Of a DNA stretch of 41,274 bases, positions 25,227 to 34,095 are shown in pieces; the first letter of the stretch is position 1; each line of letters opens with the position of its first letter. The stretch spans positions 1-41,274 of the forward strand of contig DVLU01000009.1 of NCBI GenBank assembly GCA_018715365.1. The letters run 5' to 3'. The DNA is from Candidatus Ornithomonoglobus intestinigallinarum (lineage in GTDB: Bacteria; Bacillota; Clostridia; UBA1381). A program made the position numbers and the translations under genes. A model generated the notes under the pieces. It made no database searches and was not told the origin of the DNA. It worked only from the letters and a program-made list of their open reading frames with translations.

Positions 25227-28200
25227 TTAACGTGTCAGCTTAAGCTCCGCATAAAGCGACGTGTTTTTTGACGAGCCTATACCGCTGCCGTATTCGACCC
25301 AGCCCTTTCTTCCGGACTGCGTGCTGCGCGCATCGGGGCCGTCGTTATCGTTTGCAAGTATCGAAAAGCCTATTTTGTCTTTGCCGTCAAGCTCCCAGCC
25401 GCTGCCGAATACGCCCTCGATCGGCACCGCGACCTCGTAAACGGTTTTTGTGCCGGTTCTCTTTACGGCTGCGCGCATGGGGTATTCGGTGTTTGTGTAG
25501 CCTGTTGTCTGAACCTTCGAGCCGCGCAGCGAAACACCTATTTCCGAGGAAATCACGGGTGAAACGCTGCTGTCGCATAGGCCGAACTGTATTCCGTCGC
25601 CGCGCCACATATTGGCCTCGTCCTCAACCTGGTAATGGACGTCGTCAGTAACCTCTGCCGCTATATAAAAATTCTCATCGTCAAAGCTTACGTAAAATAC
25701 TGCCGACAAATCCTGCTCGCCGCTGTTTGCGCCCTCAAATAGGTTCACCGTATTTTCGGCAACGGTCTGCATTGCGTATTCGTCATCATATTCGCCGTCG
25801 GATATAACGCCGTCAATCTCGGGCGGGGTGCTTGTATATGCGGCATAGGAGCGGTCATAGGCGCTCGATACCTCAAAGCTTTCCCCGTCGTCCGTTTTTA
25901 CAAGCGCGCTCATATCATAATGTCCGCCGCGCGAGAAGCTCGGAAGATAAATATAGCATTTTTTGGACGCTCCCGGCTTTATATCCGAAAATTCGGCGTC
26001 GCTCAGTTTGCTTGTGAACACGCTCGGCGCCGTGAGCTTAACCGTGCCGCTTATGCTTTTTTCGGAGCTGTTGTTCTTTACGCTTACGCACATTACCGTT
26101 CTTCCGAATACGTCAAGATACGGCAGCGATAAAATCGTGCCCTCCGCTTTCGGAACGACGGTCACGGCAGCTGCGCCTTCAAAATACGTTTTGCCGCCGG
26201 ATTCAGCTTTTATGCTTATTTTGCCGACAGAGCCGGGGTCGGTGTCCGCCGTATATTTTATGCCGGCTTTGTTTTGTTCCGTTATTGTTATGCCGTCGCT
26301 CGGTGTAAAACTCACGCTCAGATTATCGGGCGCACCGACGGAAAGCGTATGCTCCTCGCCCGAAACTGCGCTTATGCTGCCGTTATCCGTCAGCTTTAAA
26401 ACAGGTTCGCATGGTTCGCATTTTAAAATATCCCCTTCGACAATTACCGGCGTATCCTCAAGCATAAACGTAAACACTCCGTCAAGGCCGTACAAGGTTT
26501 TGCCGTTCCCGTACGTATCGTAAACCGTCACGCTTTCGCAGCCGAGCTCAAGAGAAACGTATTTGCTTGTATTTTCCGCCCACATCATAAGCGATGCTTT
26601 GCCGGAGCTGTTTTCACCGAAGCGGTAAATATAAGCGCCGTCAGACTCGATATAATCCTCGAGAGGTGCGTTTCCTATTACCTTATTATACATGGAGGTG
26701 CCTATATAAAGCGGTTTTGCCGCATACGGCGTTTCACGCTCCCAGTATTCGACAAGACCGAAATTTCTCTCCTTATCGTACATGCTTATTCCGCTGTCCT
26801 GGTATTCGTACCAGAACGAATATTCAATGCGCGGTATGCGCTTAAAAATTGCCTCCGTCTTTAAAAAGTCCTCAAGATGCATCTGCGGGCTTGTGGGATA
26901 AACGTTTACCGCCCAGCCGTATTCGGTTATTGCCATTTTAAGCTCCGGATTATATTCCTCGCAAAGCTCATCAACCTCTTTTAACCGTTCATAAAGATTG
27001 ACCGACGGGTTCATGACCTTTTTATCGAGATAATAAAAATGGAAGCTTAAAATATCCATATAATCCGCGCCGCCCATCTCAAATACGGTCCTGTGCCAGT
27101 CCGGGTCTATGCCCGCCGTTGCGCAGCCCATAACGAGAGCATCGGGATTTGCTTTTTTAACGTTTTCGTATGCGACCTTCAAAACCGGGAAATACGCCTC
27201 CGGCGTTTGATCCGATGAAAACGTTTGGAGGTTTGGCTCGTTCCATACCTCGTACATCATGCACCTGTCTCCGAGAAACGAAACAAGCTTGTATACATAA
27301 TTTCCGAACGCTTCAAGCTCCTCCTCCGTTTTGGGGACGCATATTGCTCCGCTGTGATAATTCGGATTTGAAAAGCCGAGTATTATAAGCGGCTCAAGCC
27401 CTGCCTTTTCAACATCACTGAGGTACCGTTCCCATTCCGGCAAAAAGCTGAAAACTCCGCGCCGGCGCTCGTAATCCTCCCATAAAAATCCATCTCGTAT
27501 ATACGCTATGCCGTTTGCGGCAATAAGCGGCGCAACCGCGCCGCTGTCGCGTTCCGTAAAGTGAACAGCCGTGCCTATCGTGTCGTTCGGTTCATCGCAG
27601 CGCACGGAATATGATAGCTTTTCGCGGCTTACCGAATGATATTTCTCGCTTGTGCATTCGGTTTCAAGAATGAACAGCCCGTATTCGTCAAATTCGGGCG
27701 TTATATTTTTTGTTACAGCAGCCTTTGCGCCGATCTCGGCGCTGTCCGTGCCGCTCCAAACAACAGCTCCGCTTTTCCTGTTTATAAGCCTGTATTCTAC
27801 ATCGGCCGACTGCTTTTCAAAAACGGTGCTTTTCAGCTCCACGCTAAGCTTAACATCATCGCCCTCGACAAAGATATTGCCGGCGCGTTCCGAATAAGCG
27901 TCAGCTTCAATGCCTCGCGGCGCGCCCGTTTTCATCTCTATATTGCCGACAGTCAGCGCACAGCGCGACTGCCCGTACTTTGATGAATTAAGATTTATAG
28001 AAAAATCGTTTCCGTTGTAACCGTTGCTCATTTTTGCATCGTAAATATAAAATGTATATTCACGCCACGTTCCTGTGTTTTCGACAATAACGGGCTCTGC
28101 GTCAAGCGCTCCCGCGCCGCTGTCGTATGTTATTGTGAAATAGCCGGTGCCGAGATCGTAATATTCAACGGTTATTTCGGCTGCGCTCTTTGACGGGAAC

Positions 28201-28466
28201 GTGCCGGATATATCAAAATCAAGGCGCTTGTTTCCTGCCGTATCGGATATGTATATTCCGCGTTTGCCGCCGTATTCCCTGTATTCCTCCGAGCCCGAAA
28301 ACGAAAGTCCGTGAATATTGCTTCCGTTAAAATCGATATATGAATAAATTTCATCTGTTTTGCCGTTATCGGCAAAGCATAATGACGGCGCGGCAGCACA
28401 CAGCAGCATACAGGCTGCCGAAGCGGCTGCCGCTAGCCTTTTAAAACGAGAGAGCTTTTTTGACAT
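25227..28466 (-). CDS. Secreted clan GH-A glycoside hydrolase with C-terminal CBM9-like domain
   Basis: A 1079-residue exported enzyme (signal peptide to about residue 32; AAAGGA eight bases before the ATG). Order: N-terminal jelly roll (about 40-180), Ig-like domain (195-290), TIM barrel (295-600) with acid/base Glu410 in YEVWNEPN and nucleophile Glu515 in MAITEYGW, beta domains of NPCBM/fibronectin appearance (about 680-870), and a CBM9/DOMON-like domain from about 880 (PEIDGVISDGEYDD ... DENFYIAAEVTDDVH ... WRGDGIQF). The family signature places it in clan GH-A near GH39, but the exact family is not certain. It is the closest relative of the cytoplasmic enzyme at 29373. It would cut the glycan at the cell surface, with products taken up by the flanking ABC importer (inference). 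Gap to the permease gene is 22 bases. Confidence 0.9.
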   Translation of the reverse strand: MSKKLSRFKRLAAAASAACMLLCAAAPSLCFADNGKTDEIYSYIDFNGSNIHGLSFSGSEEYREYGGKRGIYISDTAGNKRLDFDISGTFPSKSAAEITVEYYDLGTGYFTITYDSGAGALDAEPVIVENTGTWREYTFYIYDAKMSNGYNGNDFSINLNSSKYGQSRCALTVGNIEMKTGAPRGIEADAYSERAGNIFVEGDDVKLSVELKSTVFEKQSADVEYRLINRKSGAVVWSGTDSAEIGAKAAVTKNITPEFDEYGLFILETECTSEKYHSVSREKLSYSVRCDEPNDTIGTAVHFTERDSGAVAPLIAANGIAYIRDGFLWEDYERRRGVFSFLPEWERYLSDVEKAGLEPLIILGFSNPNYHSGAICVPKTEEELEAFGNYVYKLVSFLGDRCMMYEVWNEPNLQTFSSDQTPEAYFPVLKVAYENVKKANPDALVMGCATAGIDPDWHRTVFEMGGADYMDILSFHFYYLDKKVMNPSVNLYERLKEVDELCEEYNPELKMAITEYGWAVNVYPTSPQMHLEDFLKTEAIFKRIPRIEYSFWYEYQDSGISMYDKERNFGLVEYWERETPYAAKPLYIGTSMYNKVIGNAPLEDYIESDGAYIYRFGENSSGKASLMMWAENTSKYVSLELGCESVTVYDTYGNGKTLYGLDGVFTFMLEDTPVIVEGDILKCEPCEPVLKLTDNGSISAVSGEEHTLSVGAPDNLSVSFTPSDGITITEQNKAGIKYTADTDPGSVGKISIKAESGGKTYFEGAAAVTVVPKAEGTILSLPYLDVFGRTVMCVSVKNNSSEKSISGTVKLTAPSVFTSKLSDAEFSDIKPGASKKCYIYLPSFSRGGHYDMSALVKTDDGESFEVSSAYDRSYAAYTSTPPEIDGVISDGEYDDEYAMQTVAENTVNLFEGANSGEQDLSAVFYVSFDDENFYIAAEVTDDVHYQVEDEANMWRGDGIQFGLCDSSVSPVISSEIGVSLRGSKVQTTGYTNTEYPMRAAVKRTGTKTVYEVAVPIEGVFGSGWELDGKDKIGFSILANDNDGPDARSTQSGRKGWVEYGSGIGSSKNTSLYAELKLTR

Positions 28467-28488
28467 TCACCTCATCCTTTCCCGTGTA

Positions 28489-29376
28489 TCAGCCCTTTAC
28501 CGCTCCGACCATTACGCCGCTTGCAAAATATTTCTGCAAAAACGGATATACGCAAAGTATGGGAGTCGTGCTGACGATTATTGTGCAGTACTGGATAACG
28601 TATTTGCTCATATTGAGATTTGCGGTATCACGGAGCGCCGCCTCGTCAGCAGCGTTTGTTGTGTTCTCTATTATAAGCAGTTCCCTTAAAAATGTCTGGA
28701 GCGGATATTTTGATCTGTCCCTGAGATAAATCATGGGATTGAACCAGTCGTTCCATTTGCCGAATATATAAAAGAGCGCAAGCACCGCTATAGTCGGTTT
28801 GCAAAGCGGCGCAACTATACGCCAAAGCACCGTAAGATGCCCCGCGCCGTCTATTTCCGCAGCCTCCTCTATACTGTCGGGGATGCCGTATATGGCTGTA
28901 CGCATTATTATCATGTTGTAGGTTGAAACACAGCCGATTATTATCATTGACCAGCGCGAATTTACAAGCCCGAGACTTTCGACTATCAGGTATGTCGGGA
29001 TAAGCCCGCCGCCGAAATACATCGTAAATGCGAATATGAGCATTATCGTATTTTTCCACAAAAGATTTTTTCTCGATAAGCAAAAACCGCCCAAAAGTGT
29101 CATTATCATGTTAAGCGCCGCGCCCGCAACAACATAAAGAATCGTATTCCCGTAGCCCGTATACAGCTCGGGGTTTGCAAGGACTGTTTTATACGCATTA
29201 AGGTCAAAGCCGAGCGGCTTAAACAAAAAGCCGTCGTGCGCCATAAGCTTCATCGGGTCGCTGAACGATGCACAGAGAACGTAAAACATCGGGTATGCGC
29301 ACAACAGCATGAGGATAAACAGGATTATCGTATTAAAAACAGAAAATACGTGCTCGCTCTTACTTCTTTTTATCAT
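28489..29376 (-). CDS. Carbohydrate ABC transporter permease (MalG/YtcP type)
   Basis: A 295-residue inner-membrane permease with six predicted segments and the cytoplasmic EAA loop EEAAEIDGAGHLTVLWRIVAPL (about residues 178-200), which docks the ATPase. Sequences such as FGKWNDWFNPMIYLRD and the ending PFLQKYFASGVMVGAVKG are typical of the LplC/YtcP branch that handles oligosaccharides in Firmicutes. Its ATG overlaps the stop of the cytoplasmic glycosidase by four bases (ATGA), with a GGAGAAGG site upstream, so the two are translationally coupled. It pairs with the permease at 31345. No ATP-binding subunit is encoded in the window; a shared MsmX-like ATPase would be expected elsewhere. Confidence 0.95.
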   Translation of the reverse strand: MIKRSKSEHVFSVFNTIILFILMLLCAYPMFYVLCASFSDPMKLMAHDGFLFKPLGFDLNAYKTVLANPELYTGYGNTILYVVAGAALNMIMTLLGGFCLSRKNLLWKNTIMLIFAFTMYFGGGLIPTYLIVESLGLVNSRWSMIIIGCVSTYNMIIMRTAIYGIPDSIEEAAEIDGAGHLTVLWRIVAPLCKPTIAVLALFYIFGKWNDWFNPMIYLRDRSKYPLQTFLRELLIIENTTNAADEAALRDTANLNMSKYVIQYCTIIVSTTPILCVYPFLQKYFASGVMVGAVKG

Positions 29377-31328
29377 TTTCCTTCTCCCTTCCTCCGAATA
29401 AACGCCGTTATGTCCTCCGTATTAAAACCGGTCTGGACATATACCGGCGATACGCCTATAACCGTATCATTATCCGCAGCGTTTCCGTTTATATCATAGA
29501 TATTTGCATTTTCCGGCGCGCTGAGGATATATTCCCGCCGTTCCGACCATACCATGAACGTAAAGCCGTCATCAGCTTTAAACCGGAGCATTGTTATGGC
29601 GTCGGGATTATCCGCGCCGCAAAGCATATCGGGTGTTTTTCCGCCTATAAGCTTATTAAACGCAGCGGCGGCGGTATACGCCGGCTTTGCCGCATACGGC
29701 GTGGGCGCCTCCCAGTATTCAACAAAACCGAAATTGCGCTCAACGTCGGAAACGGATATTCCGCTGTCCTGAAACTCATACATAAAATATTTTTCAAGTA
29801 TTTTAAAGCTCTGCGCTATGGCAAGCGATTTAACGAAGTATTCGGCATGGCTTTTCCTTGTTACGCCGCCGGACTGCACGCTCCACCCAAGCTCGGAAAC
29901 GACAAGCTTAAGCTTCGGGCAGTATTTTTGTATAAGCGCTTCCGTATCGCTTAATTTTTTGAACAGCCCGCCGTCTACCGGCCCCGGCGTCCAGATATAC
30001 GGATGTATGCTTAAAGCGTCGAGATATTCCCCTCCGCCGAGCCGCAAAAACCGCTCGACCCACGGCAGCGCTTCGCCGCATGTCCCGGGGCCTATAATAT
30101 ACGCGTCCGGATTTGCCGATTTTACGGCCGGCGCCGCTGCCTTCAGAACGCGTATGTACGCCTCCGGAGATATATCCTCCGAAAAGCTTGCAAGATTCGG
30201 CTCGTTCCATATTTCATACATCCCGCATCTGCTTCCGAGAAACGAAACAAGCGTATGAATATATTTTCCAAACGCCGAAATCTCCTCGCTTGTTTTCGGT
30301 ACGCACAGCGCGCCGCTGTGATAAAGAGGATTGTTAAAGCCGAGTAACGTAAGCATATCAAGCCCCGCTTTTTCAGCGTCGCCGAGATACCGCTCCCATT
30401 CCGGGCGAAAGACAAACGCTCCCTTTTGTGTTTCATAGTCCTTCCACAAAAACCCATCGCGTATGTAACCGAAGCCACACGCGCTCATAAGCGGAGCTAC
30501 GGCGGCGCTGTCGCGTTCCGTAAAATGGACGCAGCCGCCGAGCCTGTCGTTTTTTTGCGCACGCATCGAGTACGCAAAACGCGTACGGCATATTTTACGC
30601 CCGCCGGCGCAAATAAATTCAAGCTTTAAAATATAAATCCCAAAGCCGGTCACGGGAATTTTCAGTTCCGTCATGCTTTTTCCGCGCGCCGCAAGCTCCG
30701 CAGTTTTTTGCATATCCATAACGATATTTTCGTTATCGTCAAGCACGCTTATTTTCATCTCGGCGCAAAAGGCGCTGTCCGACGTGTTTTCCGTTTCGGC
30801 AAAAAGCAATACTTCCTCGGTTTCAAAAAATGTATTTCCCGCGGCGCCGTTTGACGTAATATTTATTTTGACGGGCGCGGCCTCGTAAAATTCAACCTCG
30901 GCGCTTCCGAATATAATATGCTCCGCCGAGCAGCCGTATATCTTAGGCGCAAGGTCTATGCAGAAATCGCTTGCGCAAAGGCTTTTGTCAAAATCAACGC
31001 CGTAAAGATAAAATACATATTCCTTCCATTGCATCGTGTTGCCGAGAAGCACGGGCTCCGAATACCTTTTTTCGCCGCCGCCTTTGTAAAGTAGCGCAAA
31101 ATGCCCCGTACCCTCGTCGAAATACGATATTTTCACCGCTGCCGCCAACCCCTTCGGTATATCGCAAAGCGTGCGGAAATATATGCGCTTATCGGGCTGA
31201 TTTATTATAAGCCGGCGGCATTTTCTTCCGGCGCGCTCCGTAAATTCGGGATAAACGCAGCTTTGCCAGCTCTCAAGCCCGGCGCTTTTTCCGTTTTCTT
31301 CAAGTCCGCAGTATATTTTAAAATTCAT
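29373..31328 (-). CDS. Cytoplasmic clan GH-A glycoside hydrolase lying between the two permease genes
   Basis: A 651-residue enzyme with no signal peptide, so it works inside the cell. It keeps the plan of its secreted paralogue at 25227: N-terminal jelly roll (about 1-150), Ig-like domain (155-255), TIM barrel (260-560) with acid/base Glu376 in YEIWNEPN and nucleophile Glu479 in LVVSELGW, and a short beta end; it lacks the CBM9-like tail. Shared stretches include GFLWKDYE, PEWERYL and GAL/ICVPKT. GGGAGA lies nine bases before the ATG. Being cytoplasmic and inserted between the permeases, it probably trims imported oligosaccharides. The substrate is unknown and the GH family is assigned only to clan GH-A, GH39-like. 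Confidence 0.88.
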   Translation of the reverse strand: MNFKIYCGLEENGKSAGLESWQSCVYPEFTERAGRKCRRLIINQPDKRIYFRTLCDIPKGLAAAVKISYFDEGTGHFALLYKGGGEKRYSEPVLLGNTMQWKEYVFYLYGVDFDKSLCASDFCIDLAPKIYGCSAEHIIFGSAEVEFYEAAPVKINITSNGAAGNTFFETEEVLLFAETENTSDSAFCAEMKISVLDDNENIVMDMQKTAELAARGKSMTELKIPVTGFGIYILKLEFICAGGRKICRTRFAYSMRAQKNDRLGGCVHFTERDSAAVAPLMSACGFGYIRDGFLWKDYETQKGAFVFRPEWERYLGDAEKAGLDMLTLLGFNNPLYHSGALCVPKTSEEISAFGKYIHTLVSFLGSRCGMYEIWNEPNLASFSEDISPEAYIRVLKAAAPAVKSANPDAYIIGPGTCGEALPWVERFLRLGGGEYLDALSIHPYIWTPGPVDGGLFKKLSDTEALIQKYCPKLKLVVSELGWSVQSGGVTRKSHAEYFVKSLAIAQSFKILEKYFMYEFQDSGISVSDVERNFGFVEYWEAPTPYAAKPAYTAAAAFNKLIGGKTPDMLCGADNPDAITMLRFKADDGFTFMVWSERREYILSAPENANIYDINGNAADNDTVIGVSPVYVQTGFNTEDITAFIRRKGEGK

Positions 31329-31344
31329 ATTGCCGTTTCTCCCA

Positions 31345-32304
31345 TCACCAAAGATTATAGCCGCCCGCTTTTTTGCTTATCTTGTTTGCCATTGTAACAA
31401 AGAAGAAGTTTACAACCGACATAAGCAGCCCCACTGCGGCGGAATAACTGTAGTTTTGTTCAACAAGACCTTTTCTGTAGGTAAACGATCCGATAACGTC
31501 GGCCGTGTCGAAAATAAGCTCGTTATACAATAGGATTACCTTCTCGCCGTTTACGCTAAGTATTCCGCCGACACGCAGAATAAGCATAACTATTATCGTG
31601 GGCATTATTGCCGGCAGCGTAACGTGCAGCGTCTGCTTAAGCCGTCCGGCGCCGTCAACAACCGCGGCGTCGTATAATTCCTGGTCAACTCCGGCAAGCG
31701 CCGCAAGAAAGATTATCGAATTCCAGCCTATGCTCTGCCATATGTCGCTTATTATGTATATAGCCCTGAAATATTCCTGCTTCATAAGCAGGTTTTCTGG
31801 AGTTCCTCCAAGCAGCTTGCATATCTGGCCTATCAGCCCGTCGCTTGCGACAAAGTTTCGTATAAGGCCGCATATTATAACCATAGATATAAAATGCGGC
31901 AGATATGTAAGCGTCTGCACAGTCTTTTTATACCATGTTACTCTTACTTCATTAAGCAGCAGCGCAAGCAATATCGGCGCGGGGAAGCAGAAGATTATGC
32001 TGTAGAGAGCTATAAGAATTGTGTTCCGCATTATCTTCCAAAAATAGTCGCTCGTTAAAAACTGCTCAAAATACCTAAAGCCGACCCATTCGCTGCCCAT
32101 TATCCCGAGAGCGGGGCTGTAGCGTTTAAACGCTATCACAGCCCCGTACATCGGTCCGTAGCAAAAGAGTATGTAATATATAAAAAGCGGTATAAGCAAA
32201 AAGTATATTGTATGGTTTTTCCTAAAATCTTTTTTTATCGCTTCCGCTGTAAACCGGCGCTCACGCTTTGAGCGGACAGTCATTTTTTTTGCTTTAACTG
32301 ACAT
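31345..32304 (-). CDS. Carbohydrate ABC transporter permease (LplB type)
   Basis: A 319-residue permease with a basic cytoplasmic N-terminus, about six membrane segments and the EAA-type loop YDAAVVDGAGRLKQTLHVTLPAI (about residues 225-247). The motifs FCYGPMYGAVIAFKRYSP and the ending KISKKAGGYNLW are those of the LplB subgroup that partners with YtcP/LplC permeases. It starts 12 bases after the binding-protein gene and forms the channel with the product at 28489. The ATG at 32304 has AAGGA ten bases upstream. Confidence 0.95.
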   Translation of the reverse strand: MSVKAKKMTVRSKRERRFTAEAIKKDFRKNHTIYFLLIPLFIYYILFCYGPMYGAVIAFKRYSPALGIMGSEWVGFRYFEQFLTSDYFWKIMRNTILIALYSIIFCFPAPILLALLLNEVRVTWYKKTVQTLTYLPHFISMVIICGLIRNFVASDGLIGQICKLLGGTPENLLMKQEYFRAIYIISDIWQSIGWNSIIFLAALAGVDQELYDAAVVDGAGRLKQTLHVTLPAIMPTIIVMLILRVGGILSVNGEKVILLYNELIFDTADVIGSFTYRKGLVEQNYSYSAAVGLLMSVVNFFFVTMANKISKKAGGYNLW

Positions 32305-32316
32305 AATATTTCGTCC

Positions 32317-33891
32317 TTATCTGTTAAGCGCCGCTTGAGCCGCCGTGTTGAAATACTCGATTATAGTTTCCATGCCGTAATTCTGCATTCGGCTCACAAA
32401 CGTTTCGCGGCTGTCTGCGTCGTCCATTCCCATTATAGTCTTTGTAACATACTGCGGAACATATGTATTTATGTCCTGCCAATATGTTGTCATATCCTGC
32501 TCATCGGTGAATTTGCAGTCGGGCGCCGGATCTGGTCTTACAACGTCGATAAGCCATGTGTTTTGTACGTTTGTCGCTTTTTCCTCGTCTGTCTGGCCTC
32601 TGAACGTTTTCTTGAGGTATGCGCCGTCGTTTCTTGCATACAGATATGTCATATCTGTCTTGTCTATACCGTCGGGATTATTTGTGTAAAAATCCGTATA
32701 GTAGCAATTGCCGTTTTCGTCCTTTTCATACGTAAGGCCCTCTATGCCGAAATTGCACATTTCCGATCCCTGCTCGCTGTACATAAAGTCAAGAAGCTTC
32801 ATGCACTCAACGGGATATTTTGTTGTGGCGCAGATTGCCGCCGCGCTGCCCTTAACTCGGCTGTTGTTTAATACAAACGATGTTGTATCCCCGCGCTCCG
32901 GAACAAGGTACGGTATTGTTGTAAATTCGATGTCGGGATTTATGCTCTGCGCCGTTGCGGTGTAATACGGTATCTTTGCCGCCTGATTGCAGAAAAAGCC
33001 CACTTCCCCGTTTGTTATCGCCGCTTCAATATCCTTTTCATCTCTCGTTGCAAACTCTGGGTCTATAAGCCCTTCCTTATACCATTTCTGCAAATCGAGG
33101 AGCATATCCGTGTATTCTTCGTCATACGGGCCGTAATGATATTTCTCATCTTCGCCCCAGTACATATCGGTTCCGACGTTCCAACCGCTCGCAAAGCCGG
33201 CCGACGGAATATGGTTTGCGCTTGTGTCAAGCACCATGGGATATTTTATATTGAGCTCGTTCTTGAATTTTTTCAGGACCTCGTAAAGCTCGTCCGGCGT
33301 CCGCGGAACGTCCGCGCCTATCTTGTCGAGCAAATCCTGCCTTATTATAGGTCCCTGCCACGGCAGCTCGGGCTCGGTCATTATTTCGCGCACGGCGCCT
33401 ATTTTGCCGTTTTCAAACGTCATGACGTTTCTGTAATATTCATCCTCGTCCATAAGCTTTTTGATATTGGGCGCATATTTATCTATGTATCCCGACAGAT
33501 CAAGGAAAAAGCCCTCCTCAACGCCGCGCTCTATACCGCCCGGATACAAATCGCCTATCTGCCTGTCTATAATATCCGGCAAATCGTCGGATGCAAGCAT
33601 AACGCCGTACTGCTCGTTTTCCTGTCCCTTCGGCGGGCTGACAAATTCAATATGTATGCCCGTCACCTCTTCCATTTTCTTAAACATCTCATTATCGTTA
33701 TACGATTTGATGTTCCCGTAAAGCGGCGTCCAATATTTTATTGTTATCGGCTCGTCGCTTATCGGCATTGTGTTTTCTTCTGCCGGTCCGGAAAGGTCAA
33801 CCTCGGTGCTTGCCGTTTTATTATCCGAGCAACCCGATATACTTCCTATCATCATCGCCGCCAGTGCAAAGCTTATAAGCTTTCTTTTCAT
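32317..33891 (-). CDS. Extracellular sugar-binding lipoprotein (LplA-like ABC substrate-binding protein)
   Basis: A 524-residue lipoprotein that should capture oligosaccharides outside the membrane and hand them to the two permeases. The ATG at 33891 is eight bases after AAGGAG; an in-frame GTG three codons earlier is too close to that site. The lipobox SISGC gives a lipid-modified cysteine near residue 22. The mature part has the ITIKYWTPLYGN start, LPDIIDR, a long central region with WYKEGLIDPEFATRD, and NGEVGFFCNQAA, as in family-1 solute-binding proteins of the LplA group, which usually run 480-560 residues. It is the first gene of the 14-gene operon, about 55 bases from the predicted transcription start. 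Confidence 0.94.
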   Translation of the reverse strand: MKRKLISFALAAMMIGSISGCSDNKTASTEVDLSGPAEENTMPISDEPITIKYWTPLYGNIKSYNDNEMFKKMEEVTGIHIEFVSPPKGQENEQYGVMLASDDLPDIIDRQIGDLYPGGIERGVEEGFFLDLSGYIDKYAPNIKKLMDEDEYYRNVMTFENGKIGAVREIMTEPELPWQGPIIRQDLLDKIGADVPRTPDELYEVLKKFKNELNIKYPMVLDTSANHIPSAGFASGWNVGTDMYWGEDEKYHYGPYDEEYTDMLLDLQKWYKEGLIDPEFATRDEKDIEAAITNGEVGFFCNQAAKIPYYTATAQSINPDIEFTTIPYLVPERGDTTSFVLNNSRVKGSAAAICATTKYPVECMKLLDFMYSEQGSEMCNFGIEGLTYEKDENGNCYYTDFYTNNPDGIDKTDMTYLYARNDGAYLKKTFRGQTDEEKATNVQNTWLIDVVRPDPAPDCKFTDEQDMTTYWQDINTYVPQYVTKTIMGMDDADSRETFVSRMQNYGMETIIEYFNTAAQAALNR

Positions 33892-33952
33892 TGTATTCAC
33901 TCCTTCTGTGTTTTTTATCAGCCGCCCTCGGGCGTGCTCTGTCCGTAATTAA

Positions 33953-33981
33953 ATTGTAGCACAGCAGCCGTTCATTTTCAA
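33953..33981 (-). promoter_or_regulatory. Sigma-A promoter of the 14-gene glycan operon
   Basis: On the minus strand: -35 TTGAAA (33976-33981), a 17-base spacer, -10 TACAAT (33953-33958) with TG in the extended position (TGCTACAAT). It lies about 60 bases upstream of the sugar-binding lipoprotein start and is the only clear promoter before this gene run. Confidence 0.75.
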
Positions 33982-33987
33982 TTAACA

Positions 33988-34036
33988 CTTTGGACACAAC
34001 CGTTAACAATATCTGCTTTGGGTAGACATTTTAACA
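33988..34036. promoter_or_regulatory. Imperfect direct repeat between the divergent promoters, candidate AraC operator
   Basis: Two 21-base stretches, 33988-34008 and 34016-34036, both start CTTTGG and both end TTAACA, and match at 14 of 21 positions. They are 28 bases apart. The first sits just upstream of the minus-strand -35 element and the second covers the plus-strand -35. AraC-family proteins bind direct-repeat half sites next to promoters, and one is encoded in the divergent operon. The match is modest, so this is a suggestion. Confidence 0.35.
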
Positions 34037-34051
34037 TTTTCAAGGTATAAT
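34023..34051 (+). promoter_or_regulatory. Sigma-A promoter of the oxidoreductase-AraC-GH36 operon
   Basis: -35 TAGACA (34023-34028), 17-base spacer, perfect -10 TATAAT (34046-34051), about 45 bases before the oxidoreductase start. It diverges from the promoter of the glycan operon. Confidence 0.8.
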
Positions 34052-34095
34052 AGCAGTATAAAAAAACAAGAAACATGGCTTTGAGGAGGCGCAAC

